From Arbacia lixula (taxonomy: Eukaryota > Echinodermata > Echinoidea > Arbacioida > Arbaciidae), in assembly GCA_963669155.1 (NCBI GenBank), contig OZ022587.1, positions 22,524,074 to 22,588,073 of the forward strand: a stretch of DNA of 64,000 nucleotides, written 5' to 3'. Positions 13,701 through 26,900 of this stretch are shown piece by piece. Each line of letters starts with the position of its first letter. Positions within the stretch are counted from its first letter, which is position 1. A program made the translations under genes and the position numbers. A model generated the notes under the pieces. The model worked only from the letters and a program-made list of their open reading frames with translations. It ran no database searches and was not told the DNA's origin.

Positions 13701-16700
13701 GGCCTTGACTTGTGACCCTGTGACGCTAAACGATGATTCATTTTACGACGTTTCTTTATAGAGTTTTGGTATACATTTTTCTGTGTGTGGACATGCTGTA
13801 AGCGGTCTTGCACCAAGAAGAAAGGTAACGGGTAGCCGGTGAAGACTATGGGGGCCGTTCTGACATGACCAGGGGTCCTATTCTTGTTTGATCTCTCAAT
13901 ACCAGGAAGGAATCATCTTGAAAATCATAAATATCCTTGAAATTGAATCATTCTAGCCCTGGTGATGACAGTATGATCACTATAAACATGCTCTTTTGTT
14001 ATGCGAACAAAGTTTAAAAGAGACCCTTTGAAATTTGGTCTGTGTAACAAAAGATCATGCTCATAGTGAATGATATCCTGTAATCATTTTCACTACTACC
14101 CCTTCCCTTCTAAACATGCACAATATCAGACCTATGCACCTAATCCTAACAAAATCATCTTGTATTTTACTTACCTTTTTACCTCTTTAAAATGCAAGGC
14201 TATCAAAGAGGTAACTAAAATGGTTCTGTCTTTTTAATCGTCCTGTCTAAGTGTTGGTCGTATCAGTAAAGAAAGCCGGTGTGAAGATGAGCATGAGATC
14301 AGCTTCCAATCGATTGCAATCAAATGGAATCATGAAGTGTATTCCTGGCCTGTTGTCTATTGTCCAAACAGCAGATTGTATGGGAGTCATGCTGCTCAGT
14401 ATCTGAGTGGAAAAAAACAAGTGAACAAATGAACAAGTTAATTGCAATCACTGAGTGCAATCGATTGGGAAGTGAGGCTCATTCTCCACAGTATTATGTT
14501 CATCCGTGTTAATCAGTGGTATTTTGTGATCATGGTTGAATGTTGATTGGTATGTCATTTATTATCCTGCCGCACAGATAATTTATTTCTTGGTGTATGT
14601 TATGTATATGGTATATACTGTATGTGTTGTTTGTTCTATGTATTGTAAGGGTTCGGGTTGTATTTTCATATGCCATGTTTGCAAATTTTGTAATAGACTC
14701 TTATTGTAATGCATTCAAATTTGCTATATCTTTCCTTATGACTACCTAGTAACAGAGTATCAAATTCACCTGTCTCTAGTAACTTAGTGTCTATGGGTGG
14801 AATGCACCCTGAATCTATAGGTTGCTGCTAGTGGGGCAAACCTTGGGCAAGCTTTATGGTTACCTTATCTATCACTGGTTGATAGACAGTCATGCATGCA
14901 ATTCACATGCATAAACAAAAATGGTCTATCGGCACATGTTACTTTGATCCTAGTCTTGTGTTACGCGGACAAAATTTAAAAGGGACCCTTTGAAATTTTG
15001 CCTTTGTAACAAAAGACCATGTTCAAAGTGTGTGTCTTTATGTTAATGGGTATGATGGGGAGTGTGTTTATGGGAATTATGACTTGCGCTGGTGAAAGGC
15101 ATTATGAAACAATAGAAATAAAATTGATGTTGACTGATACAGGAGCTCTTAACCCTTTATGTCCCAAATGAAGACTTGTTATATGGGCATTGTATGAATT
15201 ACCTGTAAAAAGGTTGCATGTGGAACTCAAGGAGTTAAAGGTCCTGAACAAGGGACTGTTTGTTTTCTCTGTCTGCATGTACATGTCTGTTGTTATGGTG
15301 ACAAACGTTCAAAAGCAACAAAATTTCACTGCTGAATTATCTTGTTCCTGTTTATTATGTCCCAAGGGTCTACTCCCTCCCTGTTACAATAAAATTACTC
15401 TAGCCAGGTCCCCCTGACCCAATCCTAGCCAAACCTCAGCCCAACATCTCTATTTGTGGTCCAAAAGGCATCGTGCAGTTTGTTTTGACAGTTTTCTGTT
15501 ACTTTCTCCTTCACTACAAAAAACAGAAAAAGTTCACATTTTTGATCTCCAAATAATGGATAAAAATAACTTTGTGTCAAATCATAACTCATGAGACTTT
15601 TATATTCTTGTCTTATAATGTTATTTCAGCTTAAAGTTCATAATGAGTCGATCCCAAATTTGGCCCCACTTCCCAGCAAAACTGTTATCCACTTTATATA
15701 TTATGCATTGCTTATTCTAAGCCCCTTGTATGTTTAGATCAATTGTAATAGCTCCTCCTATCCCCCAACTTTATTTTGTATCAATATCACTCTGTTTACC
15801 CCCATTTCTGTTTCTGTTACTTTATTCTTCATTTTTTTTGTTTCTTTCAAGTATATAAATGCAAAATGCGCTCTCATTCTTGTATTATGATTTGCTAACC
15901 AAATTATTTCTCCATTTTGACTTATGATTTTTGCTTGTTTACCCGTTTTGTTTATCTTCATTTCCACGTCACGTTTGATTGGTCACTTCTTTTGTGTTCC
16001 TCCGTCATCCAACGAATGCACCAAACCAACCCTACGTTCTCTCCATCCTCTTCTCTCGATGCCTCCTCCCTTGCCTGTGAATGGGGGGAACGAACAAAAC
16101 TCTCCCAATCATGCATCCACCATTCTCCATCTGTCACCCGTTCTGCCAATCCTATATACCTGAGCAGCATAGAACCAGGCTCTCATGCAAAATCAGTGGA
16201 GTAAGTCTCTTCTCTCTCCAAACTATTTTATAGCCAGATTCTCGCTTTGTGTGCAGCTCTTGTCATTTGATGAAAATTTTGCAGCTTTATAGCCATTTGA
16301 TAACTCTATTGTTTTTGGATGCAATTAATCCTTGATTCCTAAACAATTGTTAATAGTTACTTTGTGGCCAGTAACAGGTTAATTCATAAATGATGTAATC
16401 TGACATGTTTAGAACATTTGAGAAATTGAGAAAGAGGCTGTACATTTTTACATAAAAACACAGGAGTATACAAGTTGTTTGTGTACTCTAATTAGAATAT
16501 GAATTCCATTTTATTTGCATAAATTTATTTATAGCGTGTCTCTTCAAAGGGTTGGCCAAATAGCATGTAATGAAAAAAATGCTTTTGAGAATTTTACGTG
16601 CCTAGATCTGAGGTCTCATTAAAAAGGGCTGGTTTCTCTGAACATTGAATGTAAAGTAATAAACATGACAACAAACAGGCTCTCGGGGCCCTGTTGCATA

Positions 16701-17865
16701 AAACTTAACATTGATTGTAAGTTTGCTATCAATGGCAACTTCTATGGAAACCTTAAATTTGATTGATTGACAAACAACGTTACCATGGTAGTTACCATTG
16801 ATGATGGAGTTACCATTAATGGTAAGTTTTATGCAACGGGGCCGTGATGGTCAGCCGTGTTGAGATGCTAGCTCCCTCCCTACCAGTACGTCTGGCTTTC
16901 TTATGGCTCCTACATGTGACTATTAAAATGAAGACTCCCTTCTGAGAAGCTAGAATGATACATGTGACGATTCAATGATTCGGTTACACTCTCACATTGC
17001 CTGGCAAGGTTATCCCCAGTATTGATGTCTGAGTTTGCCACAGAGCAGCCCAAGATATACAGAGCAAGTCCAAACTAGCATTCAAAACATAGCAGATGTA
17101 TACCTCATAATTGAAGATGTGGTTCGTTGCATTCCAAGAATACTTTGTTTAGGGTTTGATAGATTAATAGTCTTGCTAAATATGTTACTAGTCACAAAGT
17201 AGATATTAATAGTTTTGTACATCAAAAAAACAACAATACTATTGCCAGTGACAACATCAACAACAACAGTGACAATGTGGATAGATTATGATAATTATTT
17301 GATAATATTATTGATCGTTTTTATCATCATGAGTAGTGCGAGGAATACAGATGGTAATCGGATTCAGAAAGAGTAAGTCAGTTTGATGACTTCATCACTT
17401 CTTATGCAAAGAACATGAGTCAAAGTGAATATCTTTCATAGCTCATACATTTCAAGCTAAAAATATACATTCCCAAAGCATAGGGACCAAAATTGATACA
17501 TGCTTTAATTAATATCAATGAAATATTCCTCTTATAATTTAGGATTTATATAAGCATTCCATATTTCATACATTACTTTCATTTGCTTATTTTGTGTGAT
17601 TTTGCTTTCTGTTCTGTTTTTTTTTTATAGGATAAGGTAAATACATTTCAAATTTATTTTCATTTACTTAGAGTAGACTAGAAATATACCACTTGCACTC
17701 AAATGAAGTATATATATCTTTCTCTGCATAATACTCTCTGTTTTACATAGAGGCTGACTAATTTGAGCAGTTTTACAGCAATATTATAGGGCAAACAATC
17801 TTTTTCCCTGTTCTGATTTTCCTCCTTATGAATCTCAATTGCTTTCTCGCTCTCTTTTTCTCTCT

Positions 17866-17916
<51 letters not shown>

Positions 17917-17919
17917 ACA

Positions 17920-17959
<40 letters not shown>

Positions 17960-20900
17960 CTCTCTCTCTCTCCCCCTCCCCCTCCCCCTCTCTCTCACCC
18001 TCTCTCTCTCCCAATCCCTCCCTCTCCCTCTCCCTCTATCCTTGTCCTCCCCCTCTCTCTGTCTCTATCCCCCCCATCTCTTTCATTTTCTCTTTCCCTT
18101 TCTATACTGCTTCTGATTTTCTCTCTTCTCCCCCTACTCTTTTTTCTCCTTTTCATTTTATTATATCTATCTTTTTTCTTCTTCCTCTATCTGTTCCCCT
18201 CTATTTTTCTCATCCCCTCTGATTTTTTTTTTCTTCTCTTTCTCACATTTTCTTTTCTGCTCTCTCTCATTACCTTTGTAAGTTCTTCTCCCTCTGCCCA
18301 AAATCTCCTTTTCCCTTTCTCTGTTTAAAGTACTTTTTAATTTCCAACTAGATTGAAATAATTGCATGGTGACTCAAAAAAGCTTTGTAGAAATAATATG
18401 TCTTTATACTGACCTTTGGAAAGCTGTAAATGAGGGTTGTGTGGCATTTATAAGCTAACATATAACAGTGCTAGGTCTGTGGCAGGTTTCCATATCCAGG
18501 TTTCTTGATGTATCATTAGGTGGTGACTGGTGTATTCTTGGTACATTCTGCCATCCATTATTAAACAATGATTATGAAGAGAGAGCAATTGTGTACTAGG
18601 TGTTGTATACAACACAGAATAGAATGAAAGTATGACAAATCAAAGCAGTGTTCTGCTTAGCGTGGTTCAGCTTTCATTGCGCTTTTCTCCCAGCACCCCT
18701 CTAGCATCCATCCATACCTGTACCCACTTTCATCCTCCTTCCCCCTCCCCCTCCCCTCCCCCCCTTCCCCCTACCCTCCCCCTTCCTCTTCCCCTCCCCC
18801 TCCCCCCTCCCCCTTCCTCTTCCCCTCCCCCTCCCCCTTCCCCCTTCCCTTCCCCAAACCATCCATTGAAGCCCTTCCAGTCTTTTGCAATCATGGAAAC
18901 AACTGTCAGTATACAAATAGTAAATGGTAAATAGTGTAATGGTTCAAGATTTTGCATGAGGTGAAAGTTTAGATACTCTTCGGAGGTGGAGCCAAGTTGA
19001 ATAGAGCATCTCCTCTTTCACCAAATCTTGCTCCATGGCACGATCAAAGAACAAGGAACATTCACTCAAATGGCATTGCACAGCAAAGGGCAGTGCCATT
19101 GGTAGTTTTAGCGAATGTCATGTGACATACTGTTGACCAATACGATTGCAAGATTCTTAGAAGGTTTTGTACAATGTGATGAAATTGCATTCCTTGCCCA
19201 GAAAACTGACAGTATCAATACATTTGGGTTGACAAATGTATTGATACTGTCAAATGATTTTAAAAGAGCCAGGCTTTTTTCATGCTTGTTTATGCTCCGG
19301 CCCCTTTCATAGTGTGTCTGCATGCATTGTTATTCATTTTACATATTAACAATATTTTCCATTTGGTGTGTATTTAACATATATGTTTGTGGCGTAGCTC
19401 TTCGCACAATAAATATGAGAAAGAATGAATTGATGATAAAACAAATGATATACGTAAGTAAAAAAAGTAAATGTATTAATAGTTGAATGAAATGCTTGGA
19501 CAACATAATCATGTGCTTGAAGAGAGTCAAAAGAAGTAATTTGCTTATTTCATGTGTGACATACAACAGACTATGGGGGTTTCTTGTTCCGCTCCTTGCG
19601 CAAGTTATTGCTACAAAGTTTCTTATGTCTAAAATCGTATTCATTCCCACACTGTTTATTCTATCTTGTTCATACAAATTTTTTCTTTAGTGTATAGTTA
19701 AATTGAAATTCTTTTTTAGAGTGTAAATTGAACCAAGTCGATTTGAAGTTGATTTATTTTTATATTGTAAATATAAAATAAAAGTTTGTACCAGACAGTG
19801 GGTTCTCAACAGAAATTAAATTATGAATATTAACTGATTCCATGACGAAAATTGTTTCAAACCATGCTTGTATTTCTTGTCTAGCTGTAGTTTGTGTATG
19901 AAGATCGCTGCATTTAGTTTGTGTCAATTCATGGACTTTGAACACTGATCAATATTTGTTTGTGTTCATATTTGTCTTTGATGCCATTAGATAAGTTTTT
20001 TTTGCAACTGTCAGTGTATTGCAATGTTTGCTCCCTGTGTGTGTGCAATAAGATCATTTTTTTTTTGCTCTCATATTAATTATTCTTCAAAGCATTTCTT
20101 GTCTTGCACTACATTTACATCTATTTCTGTTCTTTGATATGATAACATGATTATCTAGGAACTCACCTGACATGTATTTGTTTCTAGTGAGTTTCTTTTT
20201 CCCCCCAGTTTTTAGATTATGAAGAAATGAATTAGAAGCATGATGGTACTCATGTTGATATTAACTTCTTGGGGTTACATGAGAGCTTAACTATTGATTT
20301 GTATTGTCAAACCTGTCTACATACACTACTGTGTGTAAAGACCACTTAACTTGAATACCTCAGAACAGTTTGCATGTAATTGTACCTGTCTGTAAAGACC
20401 ACCTCTCTATAAAGACCATCTGTCTATAAAGACCACCTGTCTATGAAGACCACCTGTCTATAAAGACCATCTGTCTGTAAAGACCACCTGTCTATAAAGA
20501 CCATCTGTCTATAAAGACCACCTGTCTATGAAGACCACCTGTCTATAAAGACCACCTGTCTGTAAAGACCACCTGTCTATAAAGACCATCTGACCATAAA
20601 AGTACCTGTCTATAAGTACCACCTGTCTATAAAAGTACCTGTCTATAAAGACCACCTGTCTGTAAAGACCACCTGTCTATAAAGACCATCTGACTATAAA
20701 AGTACCTGTCTATAAGTGCCACCTGTTTATGAAAAGTACCTGTCTATAAAGACCACCTGTCTATAAAAGTACCTGTCTATAGTGACCAAATGTCTATAAA
20801 GACCACCTGTCTATAAAAGTACCTGTCTATAAGTACCACCTGTCTATAAAAAGTAACTGTCTATAAAGACCACCTGTCTATAAAGACCACCTGTCTATGA

Positions 20901-23900
20901 AAAGTACCTGTTTTAAAAGACCACCTGTCTATAAAACCCCCTGCCTATCAATACCACCTGTCTATAAAGACCACTCCTGCTAGGGGTGTGACTGCACCTG
21001 TATGCGCCCCTGTCTCATGATGTTTGTGGTTGTTGTACCCCTAGTGATGTGGACATGGATGGGCAGTCTGTGGCTGCTGTGCTCTCACCATCACAAGCCA
21101 GCTCCTCCTCCAGTCTCTCAACAAAGTAAGTACAGCAAGTCAGTGTCTCATATCAAAGGGATATCCTGAAATTAAATTGGTTTTAATCAAAGCAGAAACA
21201 TGGATGAAATATATTAGTGCAGGTTTGATGAATATCCCTCAAAGTATAAGAAAGTTAAGGTCGTTTGAACTTGTGATTTTGTGACGTCAGATGCGAGATG
21301 CTCTCCCATATCTTGTGTGTTGTATGATTCTATAAATTACTCTTTTTCTGTTTTGTGATGAAGGAATACATTTGTTTTCATAGAGGTTTGTATGTAAAAA
21401 ATATGTGGCTAATATATCAAATGCGTAAGAAAAATAGTATGTATCTTCTTGAGAATATGGACATTTTAAAGAAAAAATAATAATTAGTACTTTTTTCCCA
21501 TAGAGATTTGGATGTAAAAATATGTGGTAAATGATATATCATATGCATAAGAAAAATGGCATATATCTTTTTTGAGAAAACAGAAATTTAAAGACAAAAT
21601 TAGTACACAAATTCTTTACCTTTAATGATAAACTCTGCACACCCCCCTCCCCCCTCCCTAATCCCAAGCAGGAGCCAGGATTCTCCCCGGGCGTCGCTGG
21701 AGCAGCTGGCTAGGATGGAGGAGGATGACTCTGACATGGAGTCCGAGGCAACCACGCCCAACTGGCAGAAGCTCATCGATAAGGACATCATCAAGAAACT
21801 CAAACCCAAGGAGGTCAAGCGACAAGAGGTCATCAATGGTGAGATTCAGGACACAGGTCACTTCTAGACAGAGACATCTTCAGGAACCTGTTTGATATAT
21901 ATTTCCAACTGTTATAACTTTTATGGTAACTTCCATGGTAGCAGCCAATGGGCTTTCAGCTACTGCTGTTGCTATGGTAGATACTATCAATATTAAGTTA
22001 CAATAGTTGAAAAGATAGATGCAACATGGCCCTGGTTGTGATCAATCTGAGAGTTTAACATGGCTCAAAATACGCTGGATATAAGAAAATGTCATGCTCG
22101 GGTATCTTGCTGAAAGACACAAGTTTCATTGATGTGCTAGGACTTGGATCTCAGAGTTCACAACCACTTTGCCATGACACCTCTCCAAAGTCCCATGTCA
22201 GAGCCCTTAAGGTCCTTCTATCCTATCTCTCCATCCATATCTAAGTCATTATCTGTCCTTCTGTCAATCCAGAGTTGTTCCACACTGAAAAGACCCACGT
22301 CAGAGCGCTCAAGGTCCTCCGCCGAGTCTTCTTCCTTCCAATGCTTGAGGAAGAGATCCTGCCGAGGGAAACCGTCTACTTCATCTTCCCCAACATTGAT
22401 GAGATGATCGAGATCCACGGCGCCCTCAATGAGGCAATGAAAAAAGACCGCCGTACATCTCAGATCATTCAGGAGGTCAGCCAGATTCTCCTCGACAGGG
22501 TGAGTGAGGGCGTTATCACACATTCAGGTCACAGGTGCATTGATACTATTAGATACTATTTTGAAAAAAAGGAGTTTGAACACATATGCTTGTATAGAGA
22601 ACAGTACACTTAGTTTAAAGCATGTCGCAACACAATTGTCATTGCAGCGGGCACTGCTGGAAAGAGGCTTCTATGCTTGTCCCTGAAGCCCTATGTTGAG
22701 TGAAATGCTGTTCAACCCTTGATATGCCTCATGCAGAGCTGCCAACCGTTACGAAAAAATCGTATTTGTTACGAAAATCGGAAGTGAATACGAAAGTACG
22801 AAAGCGCATCCTGAAAATACGATTTCACGGCAAAATTAATTAACTCATAAAAAGGGACAAAAGTTGCCTCTTTACGAGCGAAAATGTGGCATGAAAGGAG
22901 TTTTATGTACTCTTTTTGCAGTACACATTAACATTTTAATCAAGGTTATGACCACCACTATAATAATATATTTGTAAAGTAAAATGTCATGGTTAGCATT
23001 AATAAACTACCCCTAAGCATCGTAGAATAATTCAGCCAATCACGTAGCTCTTTCTGTAACACCTGATTGCCGACTGCATTCACGACACTCATTCCATTGG
23101 CAATACATGTACTCAGCACACACTAGTTGGTCCCTCACATCATAGATACTTGCACCCTAATGAACAAATGAACCAGGCCAGCCTTTCCAGGCTAAAAGGG
23201 TGGAGAAATTCACCTCAAATTACTGCAAGATATGAAGAAACTGAAACCTGGAATATATGTGTATATCACTAGAATATCATTTATAGTGCACTAAAATCGT
23301 AGTCAGGTTGCTTTAATAACATTTTCATCACATTTGGGAAAAAAAAAAACCCCGAACATTTATGATTTTTGAACCCCTACCGCTAGCCAAGTTCCCCCAG
23401 AACTCTAGGGAGGCAAGCTCCCAAGCTATGCTTATGTTCAAATTCCGCACACTTGTCCCTCACAACACAGATATTAGCACCCTTTTGAAATAATGAACTA
23501 GGCCAGGCTAAAGATGAAGAGCTGAAAAAATGGCGAAATCTGCCTCAAATCACTGCAAGATAGGAAGAAACTGAGACCTGGAATGTAAGTGTTGGACACT
23601 AGAAAATCGTTTATGGTGCATTTTAATGATATTCAGATTGTTTTAAGAACATTTTCATATCATTTGGAAAAAAAAAGATCGAAAATTTACGATTTTGTAA
23701 CCCCTACCACTAGCTAAGTTTTCCCCAAAAACTCTGGGGAAGGAAAGCTAGACTTAGGCTCAGTGTGTGGTGGTGCACTGTACTGTGCTGCACTGTACAA
23801 GCAGTAGTGCTACACACTGCTAGCTAGCTGCCGATCAGCTATCAGTGGCAGTTGGCCAGTGAGGAGAACTAAACGGATAATACAGTGTATTTGTTTAGTC

Positions 23901-26900
23901 ACAGGCTTAGACTTACTACCTTCATTATTAAAAATACGAATTTTGATGGCAAAATACGAATTTTGGAGGTGCAGAATATGAATTTTGACTTTCAAAGGTT
24001 GGCAGCCCTGCTCATGCGTGTATGCTTTCTCTCCTCTAGTAGATTTTGCACGGAGGAGCTTCTGCAAAAGTCCCTTATTGTTTCGTTGTTTGAGGGAAAT
24101 GCAAGAGAGATGATTTAGAGGTCAGTGACCTGTGTTCTGATTGGTCCATACTTGTCTGTAGATGATATCAGTGACCTGTGTTCTGATTGGTTGATACTTG
24201 TCTGTTTGTAGATGATATCAGTGACCTGTGTTCTGATTGGTTGATACTTGTCTGTTTGTAGATGATATCAGTGACCTGTGTTCTGATTGGTTGATACTTG
24301 TCTGTTTGTAGATGATATCAGTGACCTGTGTTCTGATTGGTTGATTCTTGTCTGTTCTTAGTTTGATGGAGAGGCCGGGGAGACGATGAAGAGGGTGTGT
24401 GCAACGTTTTGCCAGAACCAGAGCACAGCCATGGAGCATCTTAAGAAGCTGATCCGGAAGGACAAGGAGCGAGACAATCGGAAGGAAGGCTCCATCACAA
24501 GGTTCATGGAGGTACGTTGGAATCATCATTTAATTATTTCTCTCTTTCTTTGGCACTCAACCCATGTTGGACCAGGTACCACAAATACATGGTTTGCTGA
24601 GTTAACTTTTGATATTAATTATTGAAAACTAAAGATGCATCATATGAAAGTGCATAAATTCTGCATAAGATGAATCCTATTTGGGTATTAAGTGATAAAT
24701 ATTTTGTTCAAAATAAATTTCTAAGTGAAATTTGGGTCAAATGATGACTAAATCTTCAAATTGGCAGCACGCTAATACGGTTGTAATCTTGCTTTTGCTC
24801 TTTGATTGGACACAGTTCTGGCTCTAAATTGCATGTTTTAGACATCATTCTGCAACATGGTCCATGTTTGGCCATCACGTTGTGCATCTTTTCTCCTGAT
24901 TATGCAGGAGGCAGAGGCGAACCCTCTTTGTAGGAGACTACCGCTGCCGGGAATCGTTGCTACGGGATACCAAAGGCTCACCAAGTACCCACTTCTCATC
25001 GAGAATATGCTCAAGTACACGCCACGTAAGTACAGCTGGCTCATGAGGATTCGTACTCTGAGGGGGGGGGGAAGAGATAACAAACTATAATATCTAAGAC
25101 ATGAAGAAACATGGGGCAAAATGTACTGAAAATTGATACATTCTAAAGTGACCGGGTTCTAGAGAGTAAGTAGATGATATTTAGTGTGCATGTGAAGTCT
25201 GTCTCTACAGATTAGCCCATTCTGCACTGAGCCTGCATATATGCAGGCTGGCTTTTTCCCACTCAGATACTAAGCAGCATGACTCCCATACAATCTGCTG
25301 TTTGGACAATGGACAACGGGCTATGAATACACTTCACATACTGCTTAGGAAACAATGAAGCCACACTCCTTTAGTTACGGCACTTCCTTGGTAGATTTTG
25401 ACATCCTTACTGGACCAGGGTTCACAAAGTCAGAAAAACAGTAAGCAACAGATTAATGCCAGTCATCTCCGTTCCGTTGCTTGTCTCCCTACAGCCAAGA
25501 GCCCGGAGCATGAGCGGTTGCAGCTTGCGCTAGAGAAGAGCAAGGAGATCCTGTCATCGGTCAACCAGGCGGTCAAGGAATGCGAGAACCGCTTCAGGCT
25601 CATGGACTACAACAGCCGCATGGACCGCACACCGCTGGACAAGTCAAACAACGCCCTCGTGGTCGACTACAAGAACTTTGACCTCCAGAGCTACAAGATG
25701 ATCCATGACGGCAACCTGACGTGGAAGGTCAACCGCAACAAGAGTATAGGTTAGTGGTACCCCTGAACCCTTAGCCTACGTGAACTCTGTGTTCCATGCA
25801 TTAAGCTAATGGGAAGGAGATAGTATAGTAACCAGGAGAGTTACTGCCCTATTTTGACCCCCCAAAAAGCTAGTGACAAATCACTCAAATTTGTGTTATT
25901 GGTACTCTTAGCTTGTACCCAGCATTCCTTTCATACAGACACAATCTGGAGAAGAAATATTCATCCTGTTGCAAGATATTCTATCTTACATGATGTGGTG
26001 TTGCACTGATGCCAATGCAAGTGGCAGGTACATTTTGTTAATTCACAACAGATGTCTCTGTTCTTAGTTGCTTCCTTTTTGTCAGAATAGGGCAGAGTTA
26101 TTGTTTACATCCATAAAATGCATCAATCAGCAGTCCACTGCTCGCCTCAATGGTTTATTCCTTCAATCCTAATCAAATTTGACAAATTATAAACTTTGTA
26201 TCCAGATGCTTGTTAACAACAAGAATTTTACTTTACAAAGATCATATTTCAACTTTAGCTAATTGGAATCAAAATCAATGAGGAGCTGATTTGGCACCCA
26301 AGAAGAGGTCACCAGTCGTGTGCAAAGTTGTGTGTCTTAGTGAACCCCCCCTTGACAAATCTGTGACTGACCTTTTGCTGTATCTGCTTGTGACCTACAG
26401 AGGTGCAGGTGCTGTTATTGGAGGAGCTGATTGTGATCCTGACTAAACAAGATGACAAGCTCATCCTAAAGCTTCACTCCACCCTCAACCAGGCCAGGGA
26501 GGAGTCTAAGACACACAGTCCTATCATCAAACTCAGCAACGTACTCTGCAGACCAGTTGCCACAAGTGAGTAGACAAACACTATAGGTGCGTCTTCATGA
26601 GCCCGATCAGACAAAATAGCGAGCTATTATGCTGATCCGGGAAACTAGCCTGAAGTTGCAATCGCGTCTTCCTTAGCTCGAAACTCGGGATACGTAAGCT
26701 CAAGCTCGGGTTGCATAAGTTTCACACATACCAGCAGTGTGCGACGGGAATAGGCCACGGCCGCATGGCTTCGGTTGTGAGCTCGCATTCACGCACGTGT
26801 AAAAACCTTTCACGTAAACAATGCCTCTTGGGCGCTGATGCATAACGGGATCGAGAAATTTTCAGGCTAATGACGACGCTCCGAGCTAGCTCGAGCTAGC

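Larger units (their letters stand above)
11895..16167. other. Intron between RhoGEF exons 3 and 4
   Basis: Mostly AT-rich sequence with no exon that fits phase 2. It contains hairpin MITE copies at 13978-14068 and 14941-15030, a dispersed repeat at 14337-14410 (related to 25258-25345 and 41051-41215), and one copy of a 120-bp repeat at 14746-14864. The open frames near 15917-16204 include the real microexon 16168-16200. Confidence 0.5.
16844..21044. other. Intron between RhoGEF exons 4 and 5
   Basis: No exon is recognised. It holds the CT-rich tract (about 17840-18200), the C-rich tract (18733-18855), a perfect 19-bp inverted repeat (19207-19252), long AT-rich unique sequence (19330-20300) and the GTCTATAAAGACCACC minisatellite just upstream of exon 5. 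Confidence 0.5.

Noticed and set aside
15758-16163. Longer frames around 15917-16204 as a single large exon
   Set aside because: Only the last 33 bases have both a good acceptor and phase match; the upstream part lacks family similarity, though a longer exon is not fully excluded.
17828-18367. Ser/Leu-rich 166-codon frame
   Set aside because: (CT)n polypyrimidine tract.
20312-20975. CRISPR-like regular repeat array
   Set aside because: Units are directly adjacent and degenerate, with no unique spacers; eukaryotic minisatellite.
22144-22407. + strand 87-codon frame overlapping the DH exon
   Set aside because: Wrong frame; the ELFHTEKTHVR frame matches DH domains and neighbouring phases.
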